From: Leuconostoc litchii | GTDB lineage: Bacteria; Bacillota; Bacilli; Lactobacillales; Lactobacillaceae | NCBI RefSeq assembly: GCF_008107645.1 | Contig: NZ_SDGY01000001.1 | Span: 591,630-655,629, forward strand | Reading direction: 5' to 3' | DNA length: 64,000 nt | Part shown: positions 34,099 through 43,245 of the stretch, one piece after another | Numbering within the stretch: the stretch's first letter is position 1 | Layout of the letters: each line of letters starts with the position of its first letter | The notes under the pieces: generated by a model | Database searches by the model: none | The model's input: only the letters and a program-made list of their open reading frames with translations | Told to the model about the DNA's origin: nothing | Made by a program: the position numbers and the translations under genes

Positions 34099-34215
34099 TA
34101 TAATAAATGACTAATTATCTCACAAGTCAGATGACCGTGTGAAGTCATTAAACTATAAACTCCAAAGAGCGTTATCCTCACGGCTCTTATACAAACAAAA
34201 CAAAGGAACTTTATC
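34099..34215 (+). promoter_or_regulatory. Promoter and structured leader of nadV
   Basis: Extended -10 TGCTATAAT (TATAAT at 34099-34104). An inverted repeat AATGACT (34106-34112) / AGTCATT (34143-34149) encloses a second one, TCACA (34120-34124) / TGTGA (34138-34142). A separate hairpin AAGAGC (34165-34170) / GCTCTT (34183-34188) follows. CCGTG (34135-34139) in the first element can pair with CACGG (34179-34183) in the second. There is no T run. AAAGGAAC leads to the start codon. It may be an operator, an RNA switch, or both. Confidence 0.5.
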
Positions 34216-35646
34216 ATGACAGTCCAAAATCCGATTCTAAACACAGATGCCTATAAATTAACACATTGGAAAGAATATCCAGAAGGATTACAAAAATTAT
34301 ATTCCTATGCTGAGCCGCGTAAAGGTGGTCGTTTTGATCACATTAATTTTTTTGGTCTGCAGATGATCATTCATGATCATTTTTTGACCCCCATCACTAC
34401 AGAAATGATTGACGAGGCAGAAAGAATCGCAGAATTAACTTTTGGTACTAAAGATTACTTTCATCGAGCCGTTTGGGAAAAAGTACGCAATTTAGGTTAT
34501 TGGCCAATTAAAATAAAATCATTACCTGAAGGTATAATTATTCCAACTGGTAATGTAGTTTTTACTATTGAATCAACACAACCTTGGTTTGCGACAACAT
34601 TGAATGCTCTGGAAACTGTTCTCATGCATGTTTGGTATCCAACCACTATCGCAACAAATGACTATTATATCAAAAAATCTCTAATAAATTTTTATCAAAA
34701 AACCGGTACAATTAATAACTTATCATGGGCTGTTAATGACTTTGGAGCACGTGGTGTCACCTCATTAGAGGCAGCTGAACGTGGTGGTGCAGCACACCTA
34801 CTGCATTTCCGTGGTTCAGATAATATGCCAGCAACACTTGCAATCGAACAAATTTATGGAAAATCAGGATTAGCCATGTCAGTTTGGGCAACAGAACATT
34901 CTGTTGCTACTGCTTATGGATCTGGCCTCGGCGAATTTTCGTATATAAGTGAACAAATTCGTAAATCAGACGAAAACACAACTCTTTCAATTGTAATAGA
35001 TAGCTACGATTCATACAATTTCATTGATTATGTCGTTGGGTCCAAAGAAATTAAGCAATTAATCATAGCTAGACCAGGTCGCACTGTCTTTCGCCCTGAT
35101 TCAGGCGACCCAATTCAAATGCCTTTATCGATCATTGAACATTTAGATATCATTTTTGGGCACACAATGAATGATAAGGGCTACAAGTTATTAAATCATA
35201 ATGTTGGTATTTTACAGGGTGATGGTATGAATCGAGAAACCATTATATCATTTTACCAAACAATTACCGAACAAGGCTGGTCAGCCGATAATGTTGCTGT
35301 TGGATCAGGAGGCGGCTTATTACAAGAAGGATTCACTCGTGACACTGAGCGTTTTGCTATTAAAGCTGCTTTTGGTATTGATAGAAACGGACAACCTTTT
35401 AATATTCAAAAACATCCCAAAACAGACATTACAAAAGCTTCAAAAGCTGGATTATTAAAAGTAGTTGATCATGATGGGGTCCTAGAAACCGTCCCTTCTA
35501 TTTCTGATGGTCACGATAGTGATGATATGTTGCGCGTTATTTACGAAGATGGCCGTTACTATCCAGAAACTTTTGATATTATTCGTAAACGTGCAAAATT
35601 AGCGATACAAAAAGCTACAGATATAAATCTTGATAGCACACCATAA
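34216..35646 (+). CDS. nadV: Nicotinamide phosphoribosyltransferase (NAMPT/NadV)
   Basis: 476 aa, the length of NAMPT rather than of nicotinate PRTase. NTDAYKLTHWKEYPEG and FFGLQMIIHDHF at the N-terminus, VNDFGARGVTSLEAA with the Asp that selects nicotinamide over nicotinate, then RPDSGDP, QGDGMN and GSGGGLLQ around the active site. It makes NMN from nicotinamide and PRPP, so the cell can recycle nicotinamide directly. It is a single-gene unit with its own promoter and a structured leader. Confidence 0.92.
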   Translation: MTVQNPILNTDAYKLTHWKEYPEGLQKLYSYAEPRKGGRFDHINFFGLQMIIHDHFLTPITTEMIDEAERIAELTFGTKDYFHRAVWEKVRNLGYWPIKIKSLPEGIIIPTGNVVFTIESTQPWFATTLNALETVLMHVWYPTTIATNDYYIKKSLINFYQKTGTINNLSWAVNDFGARGVTSLEAAERGGAAHLLHFRGSDNMPATLAIEQIYGKSGLAMSVWATEHSVATAYGSGLGEFSYISEQIRKSDENTTLSIVIDSYDSYNFIDYVVGSKEIKQLIIARPGRTVFRPDSGDPIQMPLSIIEHLDIIFGHTMNDKGYKLLNHNVGILQGDGMNRETIISFYQTITEQGWSADNVAVGSGGGLLQEGFTRDTERFAIKAAFGIDRNGQPFNIQKHPKTDITKASKAGLLKVVDHDGVLETVPSISDGHDSDDMLRVIYEDGRYYPETFDIIRKRAKLAIQKATDINLDSTP

Positions 35647-35686
35647 ATGAAAAAGCATCTGTGTTGAAACAGATGCTTTTTCATTT
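35645..35686. terminator. Strong bidirectional terminator
   Basis: An 18-bp perfect stem: AAATGAAAAAGCATCTGT (35645-35662) with its reverse complement at 35669-35686, six-base loop. It overlaps the stop codons of both convergent genes. Confidence 0.92.
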
Positions 35687-36968
35687 ATTTAGTCAATATT
35701 CTTTTGGACACAATAGTAGATATCAAAACACCAAAACTCAGTGGTAAAAGCATGGCATAATCTAAATGGCAAATTTCAAATATCATAAACAACGCCATCA
35801 ACGGTGCCTGCTGCGATGCAGCAAGTAACGTACATGCTCCTAATATCGCTGCTTCCCAAATTGAAATGCTAGGTACAAATAAAAATAAAATCATACCCAA
35901 GAAAGCACCTAACACTGAACCAATCGCAATGGCTGGTGTTAAGGTACCACCTGATGCGCCTGACCGAATCGTTAGTACAGTAACAACTATTTTTAACAAG
36001 GCGCCAATAATTAACAAACTAATGGTCCAAATCCCAGTGCTGTTAATAACCAGTTGTGCCAAAGAACGTCCATTTCCCATGATTTGCGGGAAAAATGTAG
36101 CAACTAGACCTGTCATCAACCCCATAATAGGTAATTGCCATAAAATATTATTGCCACGTTCTTGTCCCTTTTCAGCCCACTGACACAACTTCCTAAACCA
36201 TGCACCAGCAACTCCACAAAATGGTGCAATAACAACTACCATCACCATCGAAAGTATTGAAAACTTTGCATCCCCCACTAAATAATATGGGTTAAACCCT
36301 TTTGTAATTGCGCCGATAAACATCGCAATAGTAGACATGGTTAAACTAACAGTTATAGTACGTAATGTCATTTTCTTTAATAGTATTTCAACAGAAAAAA
36401 ACATCCCAGTGATTGGTGCGATATAAATGCCTGCAAATCCAGCACCTGCTGCCGCAGCAATCAGCAATTTTCGATCATCTGCTGATAACTGTGGAATATG
36501 CATCGCATTAGATAAACTTTCTACTTTTTGTGCCAGCATAGCTCCGGCTTCTCTGGGTGCAAGTTCTCGTCCTACAGATCCACCAGTTCCAACATAAAAT
36601 ATTTGTGTCATAACGTGAATAGCCGTTTGCCACAAAGGCATTTTTTTACCTATTAATGCCTTTTTAACGCTAACTGTCGCTGTTGCTTTGGTTCTTAAAA
36701 GCCACCAAATTATTGCTGCAAGGATACTACCTATAAAAACGGATAATAATCTACGAAATGATGATGAACCTATTGGTGCTGGTTGACTAGCGGTTTCTCG
36801 GTAATCTAAAAATAAATGTTCAACATACTCTAGAAAAATTCCTAGAAATAAAGAACTTAATCCAACAATAATACCAATTATAATTGTTGATCCCATTAAA
36901 ACAACGAGTTGCTGATTTTTCGTAACATTTTGAACAGTCTTACTTTTCGGCTTAAAAGTGTTATTCAT
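35685..36968 (-). CDS. ClC-family chloride channel/antiporter
   Basis: 427 aa with about 10-12 helices. Region 2 reads GGSVGRELAPREAGAML rather than GREGP; the gating Glu is kept. AAAGAGFAGIYIAPITGMFFSVE and SGASGGTLTPAIAIGSVLG are the other signature loops. This GRE-(V/L)-APRE variety is a known bacterial subgroup. It probably exchanges Cl- for H+, helpful in acid stress, but transport mode cannot be seen. It is a single-gene unit. Confidence 0.88.
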   Translation of the reverse strand: MNNTFKPKSKTVQNVTKNQQLVVLMGSTIIIGIIVGLSSLFLGIFLEYVEHLFLDYRETASQPAPIGSSSFRRLLSVFIGSILAAIIWWLLRTKATATVSVKKALIGKKMPLWQTAIHVMTQIFYVGTGGSVGRELAPREAGAMLAQKVESLSNAMHIPQLSADDRKLLIAAAAGAGFAGIYIAPITGMFFSVEILLKKMTLRTITVSLTMSTIAMFIGAITKGFNPYYLVGDAKFSILSMVMVVVIAPFCGVAGAWFRKLCQWAEKGQERGNNILWQLPIMGLMTGLVATFFPQIMGNGRSLAQLVINSTGIWTISLLIIGALLKIVVTVLTIRSGASGGTLTPAIAIGSVLGAFLGMILFLFVPSISIWEAAILGACTLLAASQQAPLMALFMIFEICHLDYAMLLPLSFGVLISTIVSKRILTK

Positions 36969-37032
36969 AAAAATAACTTACCTATCTCTCTCAGAAATAT
37001 TGAATCACCTAACTATTATATAATAATTTAAT

Positions 37033-37070
37033 CAAAAAATTACTGTTATCTTCGTAACAGTAATCTTTTT
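37033..37070 (-). terminator. Terminator of the nupC-nucleoside hydrolase operon
   Basis: ATTACTGTTA (37039-37048) pairs with TAACAGTAAT (37055-37064), with A and T runs on both sides. It follows the nucleoside hydrolase stop. Confidence 0.85.
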
Positions 37071-37094
37071 TAATTATATAATTCAGCTGCATCA

Positions 37095-38006
37095 TTAATT
37101 CATTTTTTGTATTTGGTCAATAAGCCATTTTTCAAACGCCGATACATTAATGTCTATCGCTACTTTTGCATTTAACTTACCATCAGACCATCGATTTTGT
37201 GTATCCGCAACCGTAGCACCAATAGCGGGTCCAGACACAATCACATCAATCCAATAATCTTTTAATGTATAAAATTCTGGCTTTAAAAGATAACAAATGG
37301 TATTGACATCATGCATTGGTTTACCACCTATTGCACTGTCGCCATAAGCCTTCATAAGCTTTTGAAGCATGTCACCTGTTCGGCCCATATGGCCAATCTT
37401 TTCAATGATTTCCAATGATAATAAAGCTTTTAAAGTAACATCAAGTCCGATCAAGACAATCGGCACTTCACTTTTAAAGACAATGTCTGCAGCATCAGGA
37501 TCGGTAAACACATTAAATTCTGCAACTGAAGAAACATTTCCACCTGTTAATGTCCCACCCATCAAAACAAATTTTTTAATTTTTCCGAGTAGATTCGGGT
37601 GATTTTGTATCAATTGTGCAATATTCGTATATGCTCCCGTAGCAACAATGGTAATTGGTTCAGTAGCGTTAACTAATACATGCGCCATTGCGGTAACCGC
37701 ATCAGTAGTTATAACTTCACTGGTAATCCTTGGAAAATCATAACCTGGCATACCGGATTCACCATGAATATAGGAAGCATCCGAAAGCGTTTTTTTCAAA
37801 GGAGCAGCTGCGCCTTTTGCAATTGGTAACGTGTCTTGATGAAAAAAGGTTGTTAATTTTAATAAGTTCTTTGTTGTTTTTTCGACACTAACATTTCCAG
37901 CAACACTCGTTAATAGTTTTATGTCAATCTCAGGATTAGTCAAAGCAATCGACAAGGCGACAGCATCGTCAATACCTGGATCCATATCCAAAATTATTGG
38001 AGTCAT
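37095..38006 (-). CDS. Ribonucleoside hydrolase (inosine/uridine-preferring type)
   Basis: 303 aa. The N-terminal calcium-binding motif is ILDMDPGIDDAVAL; ATGAYTNIAQL and KFVLMGGTL follow, and GKPMHDVNTICYLLKPE near 245 carries the usual late His-Asp pair. It splits ribonucleosides into base and ribose. It lies 28 bases after nupC on the same transcript and so works on imported nucleosides. The liberated ribose is phosphorylated by RbsK. Confidence 0.92.
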   Translation of the reverse strand: MTPIILDMDPGIDDAVALSIALTNPEIDIKLLTSVAGNVSVEKTTKNLLKLTTFFHQDTLPIAKGAAAPLKKTLSDASYIHGESGMPGYDFPRITSEVITTDAVTAMAHVLVNATEPITIVATGAYTNIAQLIQNHPNLLGKIKKFVLMGGTLTGGNVSSVAEFNVFTDPDAADIVFKSEVPIVLIGLDVTLKALLSLEIIEKIGHMGRTGDMLQKLMKAYGDSAIGGKPMHDVNTICYLLKPEFYTLKDYWIDVIVSGPAIGATVADTQNRWSDGKLNAKVAIDINVSAFEKWLIDQIQKMN

Positions 38007-38034
38007 GATTTATCCTCTCTATGTTACTTTTCCT

Positions 38035-39258
38035 TTACCACACGAATAAGCCAGCCGTCGCAGCAGATAATAACGAAACTAAAATACCAGATAGCAGCAT
38101 GTACGGTACACGTGCACTAATATAATCATTCTTTTCTTTACTTACAAGACCTTTAAAACAACCAATAATCATGCCAAGCGTACCAAAGTTTGCAAAACTG
38201 GTCAAAAATACTGTCAACACAATGCGTGCATGTTCATTCGCAAAAAGGCCCTTTCCTGCCATAATTGATTTTGAAATTTCTCCCATAACAACAAATTCAT
38301 TTGTGACTAATTTTGTACCCATATATTGTGCAATTTGAAAAGCTTCATGTACATTAAAACCAAGTAGCCAAGCAAATGGAAACATAATAACACCAAAGAT
38401 ATTTTCTAAAGTTAACCAGTGTAGGCCTGTTAAACTAAACAGTTGATTAATTAGAGCTGCCAAAGATACAAATGCGATAACTGTAGCGGTAATAATCAAT
38501 ATTAACTTACCTGCACCAAGAATCGAGTCACCTAAAAACGAAAAGAATGGTTCTTTTTTACCATTATCAGATGATACACTGACAATAACATCTTCTTCAG
38601 GTGTCACTCTAGTCGGATTCAAAATAGTTGCAATGATAATGGCACCTAATATATTCAGCGGAATAGCAGTTAAGACGTATCTGCCAGGAACCATTTGTGT
38701 ATAAGAACCAATAATTGCTGAAGTAACACAACTCATTGACATCATAGCCAACGTAAAGTTCCGACGAGCAGACATACTATCTAACTGGGCTTTCGACACA
38801 GCTAGCACCTCAGTATTTCCCAAAAACATCATCTCAATAGAAAAAAATGCTTCAAATTTTGGCTGTCCTGTTATAAATGCTAAACCCTTACCTATCCACT
38901 TAATGAACCATGGTAGGACACCAACATACGTCAGGATATCAAATAAAGGCACCACCAATAAAATTGGTAGTAAGGCAGAAGTTACAAAGTTAGGACCACC
39001 ATTATTAGCAGTTAACCAATCAGGTAAAGCAAATGCTATACCTTTAGATGCCACCGAAACAAGCCAATTAAAGCCGTCGGCTGCTCCTTGTACTGCCAAT
39101 TGGCCAGCTTTAAACTGAGTAAAGAACCAAGCCAATATTAATTCTAAGATCAGAATAATACCAACTGACTTCCATTGGATATTTCTTCTGTCATTAGAAA
39201 ATAAAGCCGCAATGGCAATAAAAACAAAAATACCAAGAATATTAGCAAATAGAAACAT
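38035..39258 (-). CDS. nupC: Concentrative nucleoside transporter NupC
   Basis: 407 aa. Characteristic CNT segments: the segment FFSIEMMFLGNTEVLAVSKAQL, then SMSCVTSAIIGSYTQM, AFQIAQYMGTKLVTNEFV and FANFGTLGMIIGCF. It takes up nucleosides with H+ or Na+. The first gene of the operon with the nucleoside hydrolase. Its start faces rbsR across a 153-base control region with an RbsR-type operator and a cre site. Confidence 0.92.
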   Translation of the reverse strand: MFLFANILGIFVFIAIAALFSNDRRNIQWKSVGIILILELILAWFFTQFKAGQLAVQGAADGFNWLVSVASKGIAFALPDWLTANNGGPNFVTSALLPILLVVPLFDILTYVGVLPWFIKWIGKGLAFITGQPKFEAFFSIEMMFLGNTEVLAVSKAQLDSMSARRNFTLAMMSMSCVTSAIIGSYTQMVPGRYVLTAIPLNILGAIIIATILNPTRVTPEEDVIVSVSSDNGKKEPFFSFLGDSILGAGKLILIITATVIAFVSLAALINQLFSLTGLHWLTLENIFGVIMFPFAWLLGFNVHEAFQIAQYMGTKLVTNEFVVMGEISKSIMAGKGLFANEHARIVLTVFLTSFANFGTLGMIIGCFKGLVSKEKNDYISARVPYMLLSGILVSLLSAATAGLFVW

Positions 39259-39411
39259 GAGTTTTTCCTCTCTTGAACAAAATGCAAGTTAGTAAAACGT
39301 TTAACCAAAGTCATTATAACATCAATTTTATATAAATGGAAGCGTTTTCAATTATTTTTTACTGGTACAATAGTGTAAGAACAAAGTTTTTACACTAAGG
39401 AGGTTGATGTG
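39259..39411. promoter_or_regulatory. nupC-rbsR divergent control region: RbsR operator and cre
   Basis: AGTAAAACGTTTAACC (39291-39306) is identical over 16 bases to a site in front of rbsK (40488-40503). ATGGAAGCGTTTTCA (39336-39350) meets every fixed position of the cre consensus. So a local LacI-type repressor and CcpA both probably act here. AAGGAGG (39397-39403) serves rbsR. Confidence 0.75.
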
Positions 39412-40422
39412 ATGCGCAAAATCTCAATCAAAGATGTTGCCAAACAAGCAGGCGTTTCTATTGCTGCCGTGTCTCAAATCCTAAATCATAAAGGACAACG
39501 TTTCTCTGAGGCTACTATTGAAAAAGTATTACAGGCGCAAAATGAACTTGGCTACATTCCTAACAGCGCTGCAAGAAATCTAAAGGGCAGACACAAACGC
39601 TTAATTGGCGTTATCATTCCCTCTTTTCGAATGCCTTTTTTTGCCGATATTATTCAAAGCATGCAAAATAGCGCTCCAGAAGATGTTAATTTAGTATTTC
39701 TAGGATCGACGGATGAAAATCTGCAAGACGCCATTTTTTCTCTGGTCGAGCGTGGTGTTGAAGCACTAGTTTTTGGGCGACTTATCCCGAATAGCAATGA
39801 AGTCAACATCTTTTTAAAGAAGTTCCATATACCCTACTTAGTGCTCGATCAAAATGCTGATATTAATGCTCAGGATATGGTTCAAATAAATGAATTCACA
39901 GGCGGTAGTATGGCTGCTAATCATTTGTTGGCTCTTGGACATAGAAATATCGCATTAATCTTACCAAATAATTTGACCGATAACATGCTACAACGCCGTG
40001 CTGGCTTTTTGGACACACTGTCCACAGCTAATTTGAGACCTAAAAAAGTTATTGAAACTACACTTTCAAAGCATGGTGGCTTAGCAGCTGTCAAACAATT
40101 GATTCAAAGTAATTCCACAGCAGCATTTATTTTAAATGATGAAATGGCAATTGGTATTTTACGTGGTCTTGCTTACCAGCATATCAAAGTACCTAATGAT
40201 ATTTCCATTATTGGTTACGATGATACAGATTATGCGGAATTCATGATCCCCACACTAACTACAATAGCACAACCTGTTGCAAAAATTGGGGAAACTGCTT
40301 TAAAAATGATTTTACAAAGGTTAGATCACCCTAATCTACCTTTTCAAACTGAATTTTTTGATGTCAAATTAGTTATTCGAGAATCAACAGGGCCAGTTAA
40401 ACATTACCAAGATAATACTTAG
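39412..40422 (+). CDS. rbsR: LacI-family regulator of ribose/nucleoside use
   Basis: 336 aa from ATG 39412, eight bases after AAGGAGG; GTG 39409 is possible. The helix-turn-helix is ISIKDVAKQAGVSIAAVSQ followed by hinge YIPNSAARNLKG. The periplasmic-binding-like effector domain ends in TIAQPVAKIGETAL. It stands between two arms of a nucleoside pathway that share one operator, so a ribose- or ribose-5-phosphate-responsive repressor is likely. A terminator overlaps its stop. Confidence 0.85.
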   Translation: MRKISIKDVAKQAGVSIAAVSQILNHKGQRFSEATIEKVLQAQNELGYIPNSAARNLKGRHKRLIGVIIPSFRMPFFADIIQSMQNSAPEDVNLVFLGSTDENLQDAIFSLVERGVEALVFGRLIPNSNEVNIFLKKFHIPYLVLDQNADINAQDMVQINEFTGGSMAANHLLALGHRNIALILPNNLTDNMLQRRAGFLDTLSTANLRPKKVIETTLSKHGGLAAVKQLIQSNSTAAFILNDEMAIGILRGLAYQHIKVPNDISIIGYDDTDYAEFMIPTLTTIAQPVAKIGETALKMILQRLDHPNLPFQTEFFDVKLVIRESTGPVKHYQDNT

Positions 40423-40439
40423 CGGGTATTATCTTTTTT
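40411..40439 (+). terminator. Terminator of rbsR
   Basis: GATAATAC (40411-40418) and GTATTATC (40426-40433) with a seven-base loop and TTTTTT. The stem contains the stop codon. Confidence 0.78.
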
Positions 40440-40440
40440 C

Positions 40441-40503
40441 TTGACATTATTAAAAAAAAAACATAAAATATTATCAAACCTTAATTAAGTAAAACGTTTA
40501 ACC
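40441..40503 (+). promoter_or_regulatory. Promoter and operator of rbsK-rpiA
   Basis: TTGACA (40441-40446), 17-base spacer, TAAAAT (40464-40469): a near-consensus promoter. The operator AGTAAAACGTTTAACC (40488-40503) lies just past the expected start site, a place suited to block transcription. Confidence 0.82.
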
Positions 40504-40529
40504 GACATTACTTTTGAGGAGATAATATC

Positions 40530-41474
40530 ATGAAAAATAGAGTTGTTGTTATCGGTAGTCTTAATATTGACACCATTCAAATGATTGATAGATTACCTAA
40601 CCAAGGCGAGACAATCACTATTAATAATCAAGCAAGTACATTTGGTGGAAAAGGCGCTAATCAAGCGATCGCTGCTGCTCGACAAGGGGCTGAGGTTACA
40701 TTGATTGGCGCCGTAGGCAATGATGACCGAGGTCGAGCGTTTAAGCAACTATTAGCCGACGAAGGTATTTCGACTGATTATATTTTTACAAAAAAAATTT
40801 TTACCGGTTCAGCCACGATCATGTTAGAAAACGATGGCCATAATACTATTATGGTTTATGGTGGTGCAAATATGCATTTAACTAGTGCTGATATTGAACA
40901 AGCACACGATGTGATAGCGAATGCTGATATAGTAGTAGCACAACTGGAAGTACCAGAAGAGGCTATTGCAACAAGTTTTAGGATTGCTCAGCAACATAAT
41001 TCTTTAACAATATTGAACCCCGCCCCCATCACCTCCAAATTAGATGCCAATATTATTTCTAACACTGATTTAATCATACCAAATGAAACAGAAGCTGCTG
41101 CATTAGCTCATGTTAAGCCAACTACAAAAACAGAAGAACTTGCACAATTAGCAGAAAAATTAAATAACATAGGATTGCCAAACGTTATTGTCACATTAGG
41201 TGATGCCGGTATATATTACCATGTTAAGGGCTCAGTAGACACCATCCCTATTTTCCAAGTAAACACTGTAGACACTACTGCTGCAGGTGATACATTCATT
41301 GGAACTTTTGCCGCTAATGTTCAGAGAGACATGTCTGATTTACCACGTATTATCAAACGGAGCTGTTTTGCTAGTTCACTTACGGTTAGTCGATCCGGTG
41401 CACTTGTTTCCATTCCAACTAAACAAGAAGTTGATGACGGTTTACTCACTAGCGCCGTTGGTTCGGAGTCTTAG
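40530..41474 (+). CDS. rbsK: Ribokinase
   Basis: 314 aa, PfkB family. GSLNIDTIQMIDRLPNQGET and GGKGANQAIAAARQGA at the N-terminus; the second PfkB signature DTTAAGDTFIGTF carries the catalytic Asp. It phosphorylates ribose to ribose 5-phosphate. GAGGAG precedes the ATG. rpiA starts one base after its stop, and GGAG within its last codons is the SD for rpiA. Confidence 0.93.
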   Translation: MKNRVVVIGSLNIDTIQMIDRLPNQGETITINNQASTFGGKGANQAIAAARQGAEVTLIGAVGNDDRGRAFKQLLADEGISTDYIFTKKIFTGSATIMLENDGHNTIMVYGGANMHLTSADIEQAHDVIANADIVVAQLEVPEEAIATSFRIAQQHNSLTILNPAPITSKLDANIISNTDLIIPNETEAAALAHVKPTTKTEELAQLAEKLNNIGLPNVIVTLGDAGIYYHVKGSVDTIPIFQVNTVDTTAAGDTFIGTFAANVQRDMSDLPRIIKRSCFASSLTVSRSGALVSIPTKQEVDDGLLTSAVGSES

Positions 41475-41475
41475 C

Positions 41476-42174
41476 ATGGAAAAAAAGGACCTGCAAAAAA
41501 AGCAAGCTGGAACTGCTGCACTTACCTATATCAAAAATGATATGGTTGTTGGATTAGGCACTGGATCAACTGTTGCATACTTCCTTGAAGCTTTGGCTAA
41601 CTCAAATCTAAACATTATTGGTGTCACAACTTCAACAATCACTAGCAAACGATGTTCAGAACTAGATATTCCAATTGTTGATATCGACGCTGTAGACCAT
41701 ATTGACATCACAGTCGATGGTGCAGATGAAATAGATATTGATTTGAATGGCATAAAAGGTGGGGGTGATGCACTACTGATGGAAAAAATAGTTGCAAAAA
41801 ATTCAAAAGAAAATATTTGGATTGTTGACAGCAGCAAAGTCCACAAAACGCTAGGATTATTCCCCTTACCTGTTGAAGTTATTCCTTATGGCAGCGGCCA
41901 ATTGCTTCGACAATTTACTGCAAAAGGCTTTTCGCCACAACTACGCTGCCATCCTAATACAACCAAACCAATTATCACTGATGCCGGACATTATATCATT
42001 GATTGTTATATGAACACAATCGATGATCCGTACTCATTAGCTGACTATTTTGAAAGACAAGTTGGTGTTGTTGAACATGGTTTATTCTTAAACATATGCA
42101 ATAAAATGATTATTGGTGGTGACACTGTCAAAATTAAAAAATCTCAACCGAAACAACCTATTGAGATTAACTGA
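41476..42174 (+). CDS. rpiA: Ribose-5-phosphate isomerase A
   Basis: 232 aa from ATG 41476, seven bases after GGAG; the frame continues 5' inside rbsK without SD. Key motifs GLGTGSTV, TVDGADEID and KGGGDALLMEKIV are present, and FPLPVEVIPYG follows. It turns ribose 5-phosphate into ribulose 5-phosphate, the entry to the phosphoketolase route. Coupled to rbsK, it completes ribose use. Ribulose 5-phosphate is also the substrate of the arabinose-5-phosphate isomerase 8 kb away. Confidence 0.93.
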   Translation: MEKKDLQKKQAGTAALTYIKNDMVVGLGTGSTVAYFLEALANSNLNIIGVTTSTITSKRCSELDIPIVDIDAVDHIDITVDGADEIDIDLNGIKGGGDALLMEKIVAKNSKENIWIVDSSKVHKTLGLFPLPVEVIPYGSGQLLRQFTAKGFSPQLRCHPNTTKPIITDAGHYIIDCYMNTIDDPYSLADYFERQVGVVEHGLFLNICNKMIIGGDTVKIKKSQPKQPIEIN

Positions 42175-42250
42175 TGTACAATTACACTTCCGATTATAGA
42201 ATTTAATTTTAACAACTTAAAATACCACTAATACACATATGCTAGTCATT

Positions 42251-42281
42251 AAGATATTACTTTAAATGTGATATCTTTTTT
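42251..42281 (+). terminator. Terminator of rbsK-rpiA
   Basis: AAGATATTAC (42251-42260) and GTGATATCTT (42268-42277) with one G-U pair, then T run. Confidence 0.78.
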
Positions 42282-42371
42282 GTTTGATGTTGAACAAACT
42301 ATTCTCTTGCATCTTCGAAGACTTTAAACTACCATAAAAGTCATAATGATTAAGAAAGTAGGTCTACACTT

Positions 42372-43205
42372 ATGGCATTTCATGAACTAAACGATGGCCA
42401 AAAACTACCAGAAATTGGCTTTGGCACATACAAACTAAATGGTTTTTCGGGAACACAATCAATCTTATCAGCAATTGATGCTGGATATCGCTTGTTCGAT
42501 ACTGCTTTTAATTATCAAAACGAAGGAACCGTTGGGCAAGCAATTCATCAATCTCATGTTAATCGTGATGAGTTAATCATTGCATCTAAGCTTCCCGGAA
42601 AATATTATAGTAACTATCAAGACTCAATTAACCTCTTACAAGAATCTCTATACCGTAGTAAATTAGACTATTTTGACTTGTACCTATTGCATTGGCCCAA
42701 CCCTATTGATGATCATTATTTAGAGGCATGGCATACATTAATTCAAGCACAAAAATTTGGTTTAGTTAAATCAATTGGTGTCTGCAACTTCCTCCCTGAA
42801 CATATTGATCGCCTTCAAAAGGAAACTAACAAATTACCAGCAGTTAACCAAATTGAGCTTCATCCATATTTTAATCAACAAACACAACGCGATTATAATC
42901 AATCTCAAAATATCTTAACACAGGCATGGAGTCCACTTGGCCGTGCCAGTGCAATATTAAATGACACAGTACTTGTAGAATTAGCAAAAAAATACAAAAA
43001 GAATGTTGGTCAACTTGTATTAAAATGGGAAATTTCTTTGGGCGTGTTACCTATACCAAAAGCTAGCAGCTATACTCGACAAAAAGGGAATCTAGACTTG
43101 TTTGATTTTGAAATTAGTTCATCTGACATAGAACGTATTAATAGTTTAACTAAGCCTAACGGTAGAAATAATCATCAGGATCCTGCTGTATATCAAGAAT
43201 TTTAA
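42372..43205 (+). CDS. Aldo/keto reductase, 2,5-diketogluconate reductase type
   Basis: 277 aa. Tetrad Asp43, Tyr48 (LFDTAFNYQNE), Lys73 (ASKLPG) and His107 (LLHWPN). NQIELHPYF and QAWSPLGR are typical of AKR5-like enzymes, as is LPIPKASS for cofactor binding. NADPH-dependent reduction of aldehydes or keto sugars is expected; the natural substrate is unknown. AGG lies nine bases before the ATG. A single-gene unit. Confidence 0.88.
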   Translation: MAFHELNDGQKLPEIGFGTYKLNGFSGTQSILSAIDAGYRLFDTAFNYQNEGTVGQAIHQSHVNRDELIIASKLPGKYYSNYQDSINLLQESLYRSKLDYFDLYLLHWPNPIDDHYLEAWHTLIQAQKFGLVKSIGVCNFLPEHIDRLQKETNKLPAVNQIELHPYFNQQTQRDYNQSQNILTQAWSPLGRASAILNDTVLVELAKKYKKNVGQLVLKWEISLGVLPIPKASSYTRQKGNLDLFDFEISSSDIERINSLTKPNGRNNHQDPAVYQEF

Positions 43206-43207
43206 AT

Positions 43208-43239
43208 AAAAAAGCTAACTATTTACAGTTAGCTTTTTT
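43208..43239. terminator. Bidirectional terminator
   Basis: AAAAAAGCTAACT (43208-43220) and AGTTAGCTTTTTT (43227-43239), six-base loop, between convergent genes. Confidence 0.88.
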
Positions 43240-43245
43240 AACATT

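Noticed and set aside
34099-34215. Known NAD or T-box riboswitch upstream of nadV
   Set aside because: I could not match the conserved bases of the NAD riboswitch classes or the T-box sequence as I know them, so it is reported only as an unknown structured region.
35685-36968. GRELAPRE in place of GREGP in the ClC protein as a novelty
   Set aside because: This form is common in a known bacterial ClC subgroup.
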